A DNA stretch of 64,000 nucleotides, from positions 1-64,000 of IMG/VR virus record IMGVR_UViG_3300027985_000286, one strand, 5' to 3'. The notes beneath the pieces are model-generated. The model saw only the letters and a program-made list of their open reading frames with translations. It did not search any database and was not told the origin of the DNA. Of this stretch, positions 32,041 through 40,699 are shown piece by piece (positions within the stretch are counted from its first letter, which is position 1; each line of letters starts with the position of its first letter). The DNA is from a virus. The position numbers and the translations under genes are program-made.

Positions 32041-32396
32041 TACACTTCCTTGATAGCTGCGGTCGGGTTTTTCCCATCAAAGATAAGCATATCAAGAACT
32101 CGTCTTACAAATCGCCTGGTCTCTAGATCTTGGATGATAGACGGGGATTCTTTACCAGGATCAACAACCTCACCATTCAACTCAAAAACTACATGGTACA
32201 CTGCAGGATTCTTGGAGTTCTCTACATCTAGAGATAGACCAGTCATGTATACAGTATAACCCTTAAGCTCCCCCGTCAAGACATCAAACGCAACACACCC
32301 CCTTTCCATGTCATAGAAATCACGTATCTTTACACCATTGACTTTGATAGCTCTTTTGGTGATTTTACGGTATAGCTTGGCTAGGAAAGAAAACAT
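32040..32396 (-). CDS. Hypothetical protein between uvsX and gene 41 (118 aa)
   Basis: Basic first 20 residues, then a beta-rich domain. No family recognised. One-base overlaps on both sides with UvsX and gp41 suggest a replication- or recombination-linked role. Confidence 0.6.
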   Translation of the reverse strand: MFSFLAKLYRKITKRAIKVNGVKIRDFYDMERGCVAFDVLTGELKGYTVYMTGLSLDVENSKNPAVYHVVFELNGEVVDPGKESPSIIQDLETRRFVRRVLDMLIFDGKNPTAAIKEV

Positions 32397-33496
32397 TACC
32401 CAAGCTCCACACCAGTGGTAGAAGCAACGATTTCACCTGTCTCTTCATCATACACGACATTACCAATTTTACCTGACCCATCGTTTGACAGAGAGTAAGC
32501 GTTTTTGATGTCTCTCTGGAAATCCTTATTGTTCAAGACAGGTCCCCAGAACTCTTCTGTGGACGTATCTCTTCTGCGCCAACCTTTGTCGTTTTCGACG
32601 CAGGTTCGGCTGTACCACCCCTTCTTACTGGCATCGATGTAACCGAGCGCAGCGCCAATATCTAGGAGGCCAGAGTACGGGTCGATACCACCTTCGAATG
32701 TAACAGTAAGAGGAATAGAGCTACGTTCCTTTACAGCTCTGCTCTTATCAATATCAATAATGAACTCGTAGCCAATAACATCCGTTCCTTCTTTAATCTG
32801 CCGTCTACGGATAATAAAGATGCTGTTAGAGGCATAGTAGCCGCCAGTACCGCCACCCACAATTTGTCTAGGGTGCGTCGCGATTTCAGAGTAAGTATGG
32901 TTAACGCAGATGAACGGAATATCTTTGGTCGCGAAGTGTGGAGTTGACATGCGGAACAGACTTTTGAGCGCCTTGGCTCTTGTCATATCTGCAACAGACT
33001 TCTCAGTTAGCGCGTCCTCTACTTCTTTCTTGGATGCCAAGTTACCAATCGAGTCAACGAACATAATAACATGGTCTTCACGCTTCAGTTCTTCCAGCAT
33101 AGACATCAGATTGAACTTAAGCTCTTCAATATTGGTAACAGGCACATGAATCACTCGATTTTTGTCAATACCGAAGAAGTCAAAGTACGAGAAACTTGCA
33201 CCAAACTCTGAATCAAAGAACACGCAAACAGCATCATCGTACTTCTCCATGAAAGGAGCGATCATGGCCAAGCTGATATTTGACTTGAAGTGCTTGGATG
33301 GCCCAGCAGGCATGATAACACCACAGCTCAACCCACCTCCAAGTTCACCGCTCAAGGCGATGTTAAGAGCGTAGATGGGAGTCGGTACTTCCTTTCTGTC
33401 TGTGAAAAACTTCGAGTTTGCAAAGATCTCTGCCCCTTCCGTCTTAACAGCTTTCATCATACGTAGGGCGAGTGAAGAGTGGTTAGAGATTGCCAT
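32396..33496 (-). CDS. uvsX: Recombinase UvsX (RecA-like)
   Basis: Strand-exchange protein for recombination-dependent replication. Walker A AGPSKHFKS (64-72), VFFDSEFG Walker B-like strand, and a VNHTYSEIATHPRQIVGGG loop. 366 aa, slightly shorter than T4 UvsX. Works with gp32, gp59 and gp46/47, all present here. Confidence 0.93.
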   Translation of the reverse strand: MAISNHSSLALRMMKAVKTEGAEIFANSKFFTDRKEVPTPIYALNIALSGELGGGLSCGVIMPAGPSKHFKSNISLAMIAPFMEKYDDAVCVFFDSEFGASFSYFDFFGIDKNRVIHVPVTNIEELKFNLMSMLEELKREDHVIMFVDSIGNLASKKEVEDALTEKSVADMTRAKALKSLFRMSTPHFATKDIPFICVNHTYSEIATHPRQIVGGGTGGYYASNSIFIIRRRQIKEGTDVIGYEFIIDIDKSRAVKERSSIPLTVTFEGGIDPYSGLLDIGAALGYIDASKKGWYSRTCVENDKGWRRRDTSTEEFWGPVLNNKDFQRDIKNAYSLSNDGSGKIGNVVYDEETGEIVASTTGVELG

Positions 33497-33534
33497 GTAA
33501 TGTCCTTTAGCGTTGACTATGAGAATATGCCCTA

Positions 33535-33580
33535 CACTGCGCTAGACGCGTTCTCCCACGACTTCTAGCGTAGTGCAGTG
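33535..33580. other. Imperfect hairpin between gene 43 and uvsX
   Basis: CACTGC-GCTAGA pairs with TCTAGC-(GTA)-GTGCAGTG across a 17-base loop, with a small bulge. It could attenuate or process the messenger between the polymerase and UvsX. Not a standard terminator, since no U-tract was found. Confidence 0.45.
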
Positions 33581-33592
33581 TAACTGTACTGA

Positions 33593-36226
33593 TTAGAAAA
33601 AAGACTGGGGAGGACCGTCTCTATCTTCTTCAAGCTTGGGCTTGAACTCTAAGTCCCAACCTATCAGCCCTGCAAAAGACTCGGCAGGCGAGACAAACGA
33701 CTTCTGGAAGATAGTTTCTCTGTCAACATATTGGTGAAGTTTAAACTCAGGAGGCAGTTCCTCTCTGAACGCAATCACATCTACATGATGGTGATTGGGC
33801 TTGAGCATAATATAGCGGATTTTCTCTTTATCTGCAATAGGAGGGATACTCTTAATCTCAAGCTTTCTTAGTATTGCATTATGGTAGATAGACCCCCGAA
33901 TGTGGGCTTGTACGCCCTTCACAGTAGGCATGCCTTTTGAGTCTGAGTACTTCTTGATACCATTTACACCTCTAGGCACTGCAATGGTTTCTACTGGCAT
34001 TGCTTGGTATTCTACCTTAACACCTCTGAAAAGTTCAAAGAGCGCTTCCTGGTCTTTCAGTAGACACGTCATGTACACCTTTTTTAGATACTCTCGCGCC
34101 CACTTTGGCGTAGACGACTTTACCGACTCAAGCCCCTGTACCTTCAAGTCAGGCTCGTAGTACCTAACGCCTTCGTTATCCCAGACTGCCATGGCGTAGT
34201 GTTTCTTTGAACTCCAGATCGCTACCTCTGCAATAGCCTCTCTCTTCATAAAGAGTTTCTGATCGTAACCGTTCAGGTACTCTCTTAAATTCTCGCAGGA
34301 CTGGTTGATAACAGGCTGGATCCTGGTTTCACAGAACTTATCCAGCATGGTAACGATGTCGTTGGTCGACGCTTTGGGGTTGAACTTGGTATACCTGTTG
34401 ACGATGTCACTAAGGTCAACGTACGATGAGTCTGTATCTGAGTATATCCACCTGGACTTTGTATCACCTAACACAGACATCAAGAACTCATCGATATCAC
34501 GAGATGCCCACCTTACTGCAGTCTGCCCACCTGTTGTGATTGCCTCTGCAACATCAATCTTGAAGTATTGGAAGAACTTGTTGGAGATTGCGCCATAACC
34601 AGAGTTCATAGCAATCTTGAGTGCCATCTGCATGGCATCCTTAGCTGCAACTGCGTTTTCGTAGAACTTCTTGTCCTCCTCGGTTGTTGCATCGACCTTC
34701 TTTTGTTTGAGCGCCAGCATCTCTTTCTTCACAACCTTTCTTTGGTTGTAGTAGAACTGCATCATCTCGCTAAGGAACGACCTGAAGTCTCTTCGGTACA
34801 AAGAACCATTAGGTGTAACACACAGGTTCAATGTCTTTGCGTAGTGCAGCAGAGTTTCTGATACCTCTTTGTTGACGCATGTATCAATGCTTACAGCGTC
34901 AATGTCACAGTCAAACTCAGAAGACTTTGCGTACCTAATTGCATCTTGGTCGTTTGACTTCATCAACGCTTGTCTAAAGTCAGACCTAGACACCCAGGTT
35001 TCCGGACCAAGATTCTGGTGCATGATAAGGTGTGGATACAGAGACGCAAAATCGAAAGATACAACCCAACGATACTTCCCTGCCTTAGGCTCCATGACAA
35101 ACCCGCCAGGAAACTCTCGGTATAGCTCTTTATTGGGGAAGACCGGTGGTATCTGTTTCTTGTCAAGGTACAGGTACGAATAGATCGCGTTGGTCCACAA
35201 TCTGGTAGTACCTAGCGTATCTGCGTAGTTTGACATCGTCAAGTAAGACAAAGCATACGTGATGTCTAGATACTTGAGTTTTCTATCTAGCTCAACAACA
35301 AGCTCAACGTCAACGATGTTGTAAACCTGGTAAAGCTGAGGATTCTCTCGTGCTAGATCCTGAAGGTTGTGGTTGCTGTAAGCCACCTTGTTACCTACAC
35401 CTTCTGCCTGAGCAATAAAGCCCAAGCGATACGATTCTCTTGTCAGGTACCTGTGCTTCTTGTAAAGACTGATATAGTCAAGGTCGGTCATACCTACGAT
35501 GTCAATCTTCTTGACCTCGTTTCCAAAATTAACTGTAGTCTCGACAACAAAAACACTCTCGAACGGACTGAGTTTTTTCGCCCATGTTTCACCCAAGACC
35601 TTACAAATGCGGAAGTACAGATACGGAATATCAAAAATCTCTGTATTCCATCCGGTGAAGTTATCGGCATTCATGGATGCCCAGAACTGAACAAATGCAA
35701 CCAATAAGTCGTGCTCACTATCAAACTTCTTATGCACCACGTTCAAGTGGGATATCATCGGGTCACTAGAATCAAAATCATACAGGCTCAGGCAAACGTA
35801 CGTATCTGTGATATTATCGTGTACGGTCAGGAGGTCAACAGGGTACTTTGCTTCTTCTGGATTTGGAAACTCGTCTGCATTAACCTCAATGTCCAAGGTT
35901 AGGGTTCTAATCTTACTCTTATCGTACTCAATCTTTCCGTACCTGTTGCATACCTCTTCCAGAGCAAAATCAGATGTACCGCAAAAGCTAACCCCTTCAA
36001 CACCTTTGTACGACTTCAGGAACTGCGATGCGTCTTTAGCTGAGCTAAAGCTCTTAGGTTTCAGAGATGTTCCGTAATAATCGGTATAACCAGACTCAAA
36101 GCTCGGGTCCCTTTCCCAGATAGTCGGCTCTAGCTCTACTATCACATTCTTTGTGTCTACATCATCCTGTTTTTCTCTTACCAGTACAGTGTTTCCCCAT
36201 CTACGATAGAAAGTGTAAAATGACAA
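33593..36226 (-). CDS. 43: DNA polymerase gp43 (family B)
   Basis: Replicative polymerase with 3-5 proofreading. Exonuclease motif I TLDIEVNADEF (about 112), motif II FTGWNTEIFDIPYL, polymerase motif A SFDFASLYP (about 390), motif B KIAMNSGYGAISN, motif C YSDTDSSY (about 595). 877 aa (T4: 898). The extreme C-terminus is GPPQSFF, where T4-type enzymes carry a sliding-clamp-binding tail. No intein or insert. Confidence 0.95.
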   Translation of the reverse strand: MSFYTFYRRWGNTVLVREKQDDVDTKNVIVELEPTIWERDPSFESGYTDYYGTSLKPKSFSSAKDASQFLKSYKGVEGVSFCGTSDFALEEVCNRYGKIEYDKSKIRTLTLDIEVNADEFPNPEEAKYPVDLLTVHDNITDTYVCLSLYDFDSSDPMISHLNVVHKKFDSEHDLLVAFVQFWASMNADNFTGWNTEIFDIPYLYFRICKVLGETWAKKLSPFESVFVVETTVNFGNEVKKIDIVGMTDLDYISLYKKHRYLTRESYRLGFIAQAEGVGNKVAYSNHNLQDLARENPQLYQVYNIVDVELVVELDRKLKYLDITYALSYLTMSNYADTLGTTRLWTNAIYSYLYLDKKQIPPVFPNKELYREFPGGFVMEPKAGKYRWVVSFDFASLYPHLIMHQNLGPETWVSRSDFRQALMKSNDQDAIRYAKSSEFDCDIDAVSIDTCVNKEVSETLLHYAKTLNLCVTPNGSLYRRDFRSFLSEMMQFYYNQRKVVKKEMLALKQKKVDATTEEDKKFYENAVAAKDAMQMALKIAMNSGYGAISNKFFQYFKIDVAEAITTGGQTAVRWASRDIDEFLMSVLGDTKSRWIYSDTDSSYVDLSDIVNRYTKFNPKASTNDIVTMLDKFCETRIQPVINQSCENLREYLNGYDQKLFMKREAIAEVAIWSSKKHYAMAVWDNEGVRYYEPDLKVQGLESVKSSTPKWAREYLKKVYMTCLLKDQEALFELFRGVKVEYQAMPVETIAVPRGVNGIKKYSDSKGMPTVKGVQAHIRGSIYHNAILRKLEIKSIPPIADKEKIRYIMLKPNHHHVDVIAFREELPPEFKLHQYVDRETIFQKSFVSPAESFAGLIGWDLEFKPKLEEDRDGPPQSFF

Positions 36227-36237
36227 GCTGCACCTCT

Positions 36238-36957
36238 TTATGATAGGCTTTCTATGACTTCTTTTAGTACCATGTGGACTGTTCTTTCCGCTACGTGGTA
36301 ATTATAGGTTTTGGATAGAACAGTAACTCTAGCACAATCTGTGCTGGAAGAAAACATATTGTCCAAGAGGTAAGCAAAGTCTCTCCTCTCTTCTGATAGG
36401 TTCAGCGCGTTATGCGGATTAGCAACCCAAACAAAACCGGCCTTTCCTCTTTTGATATCTTTCTCGTAGTGACCAATAAAGGCTTTGATCTGGTCAATAC
36501 TATCATCTACCAAGATTGGTGCATGTCCGTAAGGCGTGTTCTTTCTGATGAAGTCAACTTTGGTTTCGTACAGAGGAAGGCAATCAATTTCGTCTGGCGG
36601 CTTACACGAAACGGCACTAAATTGAGTTGAGCTGTCAAACGCAGACAGAACATCAACGATGTTATTTTCTCTTAACCTCTTGGTTTTAGTGCTTGACCCA
36701 CAAGAAGATAAGAGGTGCGTACCTTGAAGGTGTCTGGCTAGAACCCTGGAGTTCTCTAGAGTGTTAAGGTTTCCGAAAAATTCGCTTTCGTTGAACTTGC
36801 GGACAGACGCGTCGAATTCTTCTTCACTCAGACCAAATCTAGGTAGCTTGTTTGCGTGCCATCCTAAACACTTATGCTCCACTCCGTTCATATATTCGCG
36901 GATACCTTCTTTCCAGTCAAGGATGGTATCGTCTACATCAATGAATGTTTTGTGCAT
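36238..36957 (-). CDS. HAD-superfamily phosphatase (239 aa)
   Basis: Motif I is FIDVDDT (Asp7, Asp9). HLLSSCGS is motif II, a Lys in YETKVDFI is motif III, and PILVDDSIDQIKAF is motif IV. A helical cap-type insertion lies at about 20-80. Substrate unknown. Lies directly downstream of queC, in a unit starting at the inositol-phosphate synthase, so an inositol-phosphate or modified-nucleotide substrate is a reasonable guess. A (deoxy)nucleotidase is an alternative. Confidence 0.75.
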   Translation of the reverse strand: MHKTFIDVDDTILDWKEGIREYMNGVEHKCLGWHANKLPRFGLSEEEFDASVRKFNESEFFGNLNTLENSRVLARHLQGTHLLSSCGSSTKTKRLRENNIVDVLSAFDSSTQFSAVSCKPPDEIDCLPLYETKVDFIRKNTPYGHAPILVDDSIDQIKAFIGHYEKDIKRGKAGFVWVANPHNALNLSEERRDFAYLLDNMFSSSTDCARVTVLSKTYNYHVAERTVHMVLKEVIESLS

Positions 36958-36970
36958 CGTACTTTACCTA

Positions 36971-37765
36971 CTAGACTGTTGGCATTTCGGAAATTTCTAC
37001 GGGTGTGATGTTTTTGGTTACAAGGTTTTGCATGTTAAGGTCATCTGTATTCGGGTTCTTTTTCTGCAATAGGTCTGCAATCATTTCTGCAACCTTTTTT
37101 GATTTCAAGGGGTGAACTGCATATTCTTCAAAATCCAGATAAGATCCGGTTGCTTCTCTAAACGTGACAAACCTCTTTAAGCACTGCCAACATTCACCAC
37201 AAGGAACACCATTATGACTATGCCAGCAAGAAGATGACTTCTTGCTGATATCATAAATGCTTACGCCGTGATTCAAGGCCCATCTAACAGCATCAACCTT
37301 AGTCCATCCTCTGTCGGCTAGTGGGAAAACCACTCTGACCTGTTCTTCCTTGAATGGAGACAAGGTGTAGGTTGTAAGACCAGATACCACGTCTCTAAAG
37401 AAGGCGTTCTTATCTGTAGCGTCAATATTTACCTCATCAACCAAAGATCCTAGCCATATCTCATCTGGCAGGAACTGGCAAGCAGCAAGGGTAACAAACA
37501 CTAGGTTTCTCCCTGGAATGTAGATACTACCCTTTAAAGGCTCGCTCTTCTTGGCGACGCAGCCAATACCATTCTTACCCAACCAGTCTACGTTCATGCG
37601 AATAACGTTTAGAGGGAGAAGGGAAACTTCCTCTTTCTCCGATTCTGCTCCGTGCGCATAATAAACGCACACAACATCGTCATCTTTATTTTCTACCTCT
37701 GACAACCTCTTCATTATGAAACTGTCTAGACCACCAGAGTAAAGGATTACAATCTTTTTACGCAT
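36971..37765 (-). CDS. queC: 7-cyano-7-deazaguanine synthase QueC
   Basis: ATP-dependent conversion of 7-carboxy-7-deazaguanine to preQ0. N-terminal PP-loop VILYSGGLDS (6-15), a PGRNLVFVTLAA segment and C-terminal zinc-binding Cys (SSCWHSHNGVPCGECWQC). 264 aa. No glutamine-amidotransferase or ArcS-type domain is fused, so the predicted product is preQ0. Overlaps the upstream HAD gene by 8 bases. Confidence 0.9.
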   Translation of the reverse strand: MRKKIVILYSGGLDSFIMKRLSEVENKDDDVVCVYYAHGAESEKEEVSLLPLNVIRMNVDWLGKNGIGCVAKKSEPLKGSIYIPGRNLVFVTLAACQFLPDEIWLGSLVDEVNIDATDKNAFFRDVVSGLTTYTLSPFKEEQVRVVFPLADRGWTKVDAVRWALNHGVSIYDISKKSSSCWHSHNGVPCGECWQCLKRFVTFREATGSYLDFEEYAVHPLKSKKVAEMIADLLQKKNPNTDDLNMQNLVTKNITPVEISEMPTV

Positions 37766-38138
37766 CGTCGTGTCTCACGTTTTCTTTTTCTACAAGGTTA
37801 TGATGAAGAAGGACGATATTAACCCAAGGGCAAGCCTTCTTTATGATTTCTGCCTGAATCTGGTCATCCTCAAAATGGATATCTATCCGTTTTCCAGAGT
37901 CCTTAAGCATAGTAATCACTTCAGCCTTATGAAGAGCAGAGCTCTCTCTAGTCTTTTGATTGAACGGAAGAGGATTGTAAAACACTCTGTTCGCAATGCC
38001 TAGCCCACCTAGAAATCTTTCTGTTTCGGGCATCTCTTCAAAAGACCTACCTGTGATGATAACGTCAGAGTGACATGGTCGGACCCCAGTCCGACCATGT
38101 CCCATAAAGATTACACCGTCAATATCGAATGAGTTCAT
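37758..38138 (-). CDS. Small HAD-like phosphatase (126 aa)
   Basis: Motif I FDIDGVIF (Asp5, Asp7), a VIITGRSFEEM motif II, Lys in HKAEVI, and IHFEDDQIQAE as motif IV. No cap domain, so it may act on large substrates or be a nucleotidase or polynucleotide phosphatase. Start at the ATG just after the synthase stop; an alternative start lies four codons upstream. Sits between the inositol-phosphate synthase and QueC. Confidence 0.7.
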   Translation of the reverse strand: MNSFDIDGVIFMGHGRTGVRPCHSDVIITGRSFEEMPETERFLGGLGIANRVFYNPLPFNQKTRESSALHKAEVITMLKDSGKRIDIHFEDDQIQAEIIKKACPWVNIVLLHHNLVEKENVRHDDA

Positions 38139-38139
38139 A

Positions 38140-39264
38140 CTAGAACTCATTCGTGAGGTAGTAGGTAGGGATCTCTCTGGCAGCTAGGTACTCACATTCT
38201 GCCTTCGCTTCCGAGTACATCATTTGCATTGGAGGTGTCTTCTGAGTCCACGCGCTAGGTCCACGAAGAGAACCTTTAATGCCCAATTCCTGAGCCACCT
38301 TTAGATACCTGATAGCATCAATAACAACACCCGCAGAATTTTCACTATCTTGGACTGACAGCTTGATATCAACTGTAATCTCAGCCCCTCCGAAAGATTC
38401 AAGGATGACGTTGAAGTAAGCAACCTTATTGTCTTTCAGGTACGGAATAAAGGTACTTGGCCCAGCGAACAACGTATCCTTTTCCATAGGAATACCACGT
38501 ATGTCATTCTGAGCCCTAATGACATTCTCTTTGCTAATCTTCTTGGAAGACAGCCTGTTAGGGTTCATCATGTTGGCGAAGTCTGTATTTCCACCAACAT
38601 TCAGTTGCTGATGGAACTTTACCTTGCACCCTCTGTCAAAGGCGAGCTCCTGAATAACCTGAGACAAGATAGATGCACCAACTTGACTACGCATATCATC
38701 ACCAATAAGAGGAAGACCGGCATCAATAAACCTTTTCTCCCACTCAAGGTTAGACGCAATGAATACTGGAATACAGTTTAAGAAAGGAATACCTGCATCA
38801 ATAGCACTCTGCGCGTAGAACTCAGTACCAACCTGAGACCCCACAGGGAGATAGTTAATGAGCATCTGTGCACCACTGTCTCTGAGGGCTTGAGCTACAT
38901 CAACAGGCTCTTCCTTGGCAATTTTGAAATTGATTGTATCGTGGAAGTTCTCCATATGAAGTGAGACACCATCACAAACTCTACCCATTTGAACCGTACA
39001 CTTGTCATCAATCTGAGTATGAAACACGCGGCAACAGTTGGGCTCTTCGAACATTGCAACATGAAGAGGCTTACCAACCTTTCTTTCATCAACATCAAAA
39101 GCAGCAACTACCTCAATGTCTGTTGGTCCATAACCACCGATGTCTTTAAACATAATACCAGGAAGACTATCCTGATTATTGTGACGATAGTAGTTGATGC
39201 CCTGAATCAGGGCAGATGCGCAGTTACCAACTCCCGCGATAGCAACCTTAATTTTTTCAGACAT
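38140..39264 (-). CDS. ino1: myo-Inositol-1-phosphate synthase (Ino1)
   Basis: NAD-dependent isomerisation of glucose 6-phosphate to inositol 1(3)-phosphate. The protein follows the actinobacterial-type enzyme along its length: VAIAGVGNCASALIQGI (NAD loop), AAFDVDERKVG, INYLPVGSQ, PVFIASNLEWEKRF, GDDMRSQVGA, LNVGGNTDFANM and DSENSAGVVIDAIRYLK. 374 aa is full length. It has its own promoter (39342-39370). A phage Ino1 next to a glycosyltransferase and DpdA suggests that inositol phosphate feeds a modification pathway. Confidence 0.92.
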   Translation of the reverse strand: MSEKIKVAIAGVGNCASALIQGINYYRHNNQDSLPGIMFKDIGGYGPTDIEVVAAFDVDERKVGKPLHVAMFEEPNCCRVFHTQIDDKCTVQMGRVCDGVSLHMENFHDTINFKIAKEEPVDVAQALRDSGAQMLINYLPVGSQVGTEFYAQSAIDAGIPFLNCIPVFIASNLEWEKRFIDAGLPLIGDDMRSQVGASILSQVIQELAFDRGCKVKFHQQLNVGGNTDFANMMNPNRLSSKKISKENVIRAQNDIRGIPMEKDTLFAGPSTFIPYLKDNKVAYFNVILESFGGAEITVDIKLSVQDSENSAGVVIDAIRYLKVAQELGIKGSLRGPSAWTQKTPPMQMMYSEAKAECEYLAAREIPTYYLTNEF

Positions 39265-39341
39265 GTCTGTTTCCTTTAGAGTTAAAGGGTGGAAAGGCCT
39301 AAGGAAAACACCCCAAAAGCGACGCCTTTATGTCAATCTAT

Positions 39342-39370
39342 ATAGTAACACTTTCAGAGATACTAGTCAA
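39342..39370 (-). promoter_or_regulatory. Sigma70 promoter for the ino1-HAD-queC unit
   Basis: TTGACT, 17-base spacer, TACTAT on the minus strand. The -35 lies within the last codons of the glycosyltransferase gene. Confidence 0.6.
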
Positions 39371-40691
39371 ACAAAGAGTCTAACGTTCCTCTTTGAGTTG
39401 TTATTTTTGATGCTTTAAACCCAACTCTTGTCAAGGTACTGCCGTTCTTTTCGTTTGTTATGACCAAATTGGTATTGAACCTGTTGTTGGATACGGTTCT
39501 ATAGTCGCCAACGTGACTAAAGCTATCACTTCGTCCTAAACTAGAAAAATAATCATCCAACCTTACTGTTTCTTGAACCGTTGCGAGACCGCCTCTCAGT
39601 GGTCTTGCAACTTTCTCTTGCATGACACCCTCTACAAACCTTAACCAGGTTTCGTCTACATCTCTGGAGTATGATACTGCCTGAGAGTTGTTATAAACTC
39701 TAGAAGAAGCCAGTAGCTGTTTGATTTTCTCTGTAACGCTACTCAATGACTCCAAGTGCGCCCATTTTTCGTGCATTAGCGTCCATGGCATCTCTTTTAG
39801 AACAACAACAGGGCAAGAAAAAGCCTCTTCAATCACACCGTAGCCGAAAGTCTCCATCTTAGCTGGATGGTAAGCCACTTTGGCCTTAGAAATGAAGTCA
39901 ACCTTAGCAGCCCCTGTTAAACTATGTCGAATCTCATACTCCTTAACTCCGTTATCTTCGAGAGACCTTCTGAACTTCTCAGCGCTGGAACCAGATGTCA
40001 TTACTAGAGCTTTGCACTTCAGTTCTTTCACAACTCTAATGAACTCTTCTGGATTTTTTCTATCCTGGTACGTTCCGATAAACAGCAACCCTTCTTTACT
40101 TGGATAGAGGTTCGCGTATTCTAAGGATGGTTCTGCTATGGGTAAAGGAAGGCACACCCCTTTTGATGTTGGTGGTATCAACTTTAGATTATCGTTTGAC
40201 TGACTTCCTATTACCACGTTCTTACTAAGAAGAGACAACAACCATTCTTGGTACGGTCTGTTGAACACTGACTTTTTAGCAAGTAAAACCGATTCCGGGT
40301 TATGGGTGTAGTACACTACTGGAACGTTCAGATCCAAAGATACAATTGGATCAAGAGCCTCTTCATCATTGACAATGATTAAGTCATACACTGATTCTCT
40401 AATAGCGTCAATCAAAGCGTTCCTAAAGTTTACCTGTCTCTCAAAGCAAAGTCCATCACTGAACATGAATATCTTCTTATGGTGGCTATAAGCCAACGGA
40501 TCTTTAGGGCTAACTACCTTGCACTCCTTTTCAACATCTGGGTGCAGTCTTCCTCTCATTAAGGGTGAGTCTACAACAATATCAACAACCCACCCATACT
40601 TCTTCGCCATAAGATGAAACCCCTTGATAAAGGTCCCAACACCACCATTAATAGACAAATATCGATTCGAAACGACCTGACACACTCGCAT
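39363..40691 (-). CDS. GT4 glycosyltransferase with clamp-binding-like tail (442 aa)
   Basis: GT-B fold retaining glycosyltransferase: GGVGTF acceptor loop (16-21), LLFIGTYQDRKNP hinge strand (202-214) and the E-x7-E signature (Glu280-TFGYGVI-Glu288). MshA, which glycosylates inositol 3-phosphate, is a GT4 relative, and the gene lies directly before ino1. A long C-terminal extension (about 360-442) ends TLDSLFD, nearly the same as the DpdA end and like T4 clamp-binding tails; a LDDYF lies inside it. T4 alpha-glucosyltransferase is reported to bind gp45. DNA is therefore the favoured acceptor; inositol phosphate or a carrier is the alternative. Confidence 0.85.
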   Translation of the reverse strand: MRVCQVVSNRYLSINGGVGTFIKGFHLMAKKYGWVVDIVVDSPLMRGRLHPDVEKECKVVSPKDPLAYSHHKKIFMFSDGLCFERQVNFRNALIDAIRESVYDLIIVNDEEALDPIVSLDLNVPVVYYTHNPESVLLAKKSVFNRPYQEWLLSLLSKNVVIGSQSNDNLKLIPPTSKGVCLPLPIAEPSLEYANLYPSKEGLLFIGTYQDRKNPEEFIRVVKELKCKALVMTSGSSAEKFRRSLEDNGVKEYEIRHSLTGAAKVDFISKAKVAYHPAKMETFGYGVIEEAFSCPVVVLKEMPWTLMHEKWAHLESLSSVTEKIKQLLASSRVYNNSQAVSYSRDVDETWLRFVEGVMQEKVARPLRGGLATVQETVRLDDYFSSLGRSDSFSHVGDYRTVSNNRFNTNLVITNEKNGSTLTRVGFKASKITTQRGTLDSLFD

Positions 40692-40699
40692 GGTAACTC

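Noticed and set aside
38140-39264. Generic NAD-dependent dehydrogenase
   Set aside because: Several inositol-phosphate-synthase segments are present in order (GNCAS, GDDMRSQVGA, LNVGGNTDF, DSENSAG).
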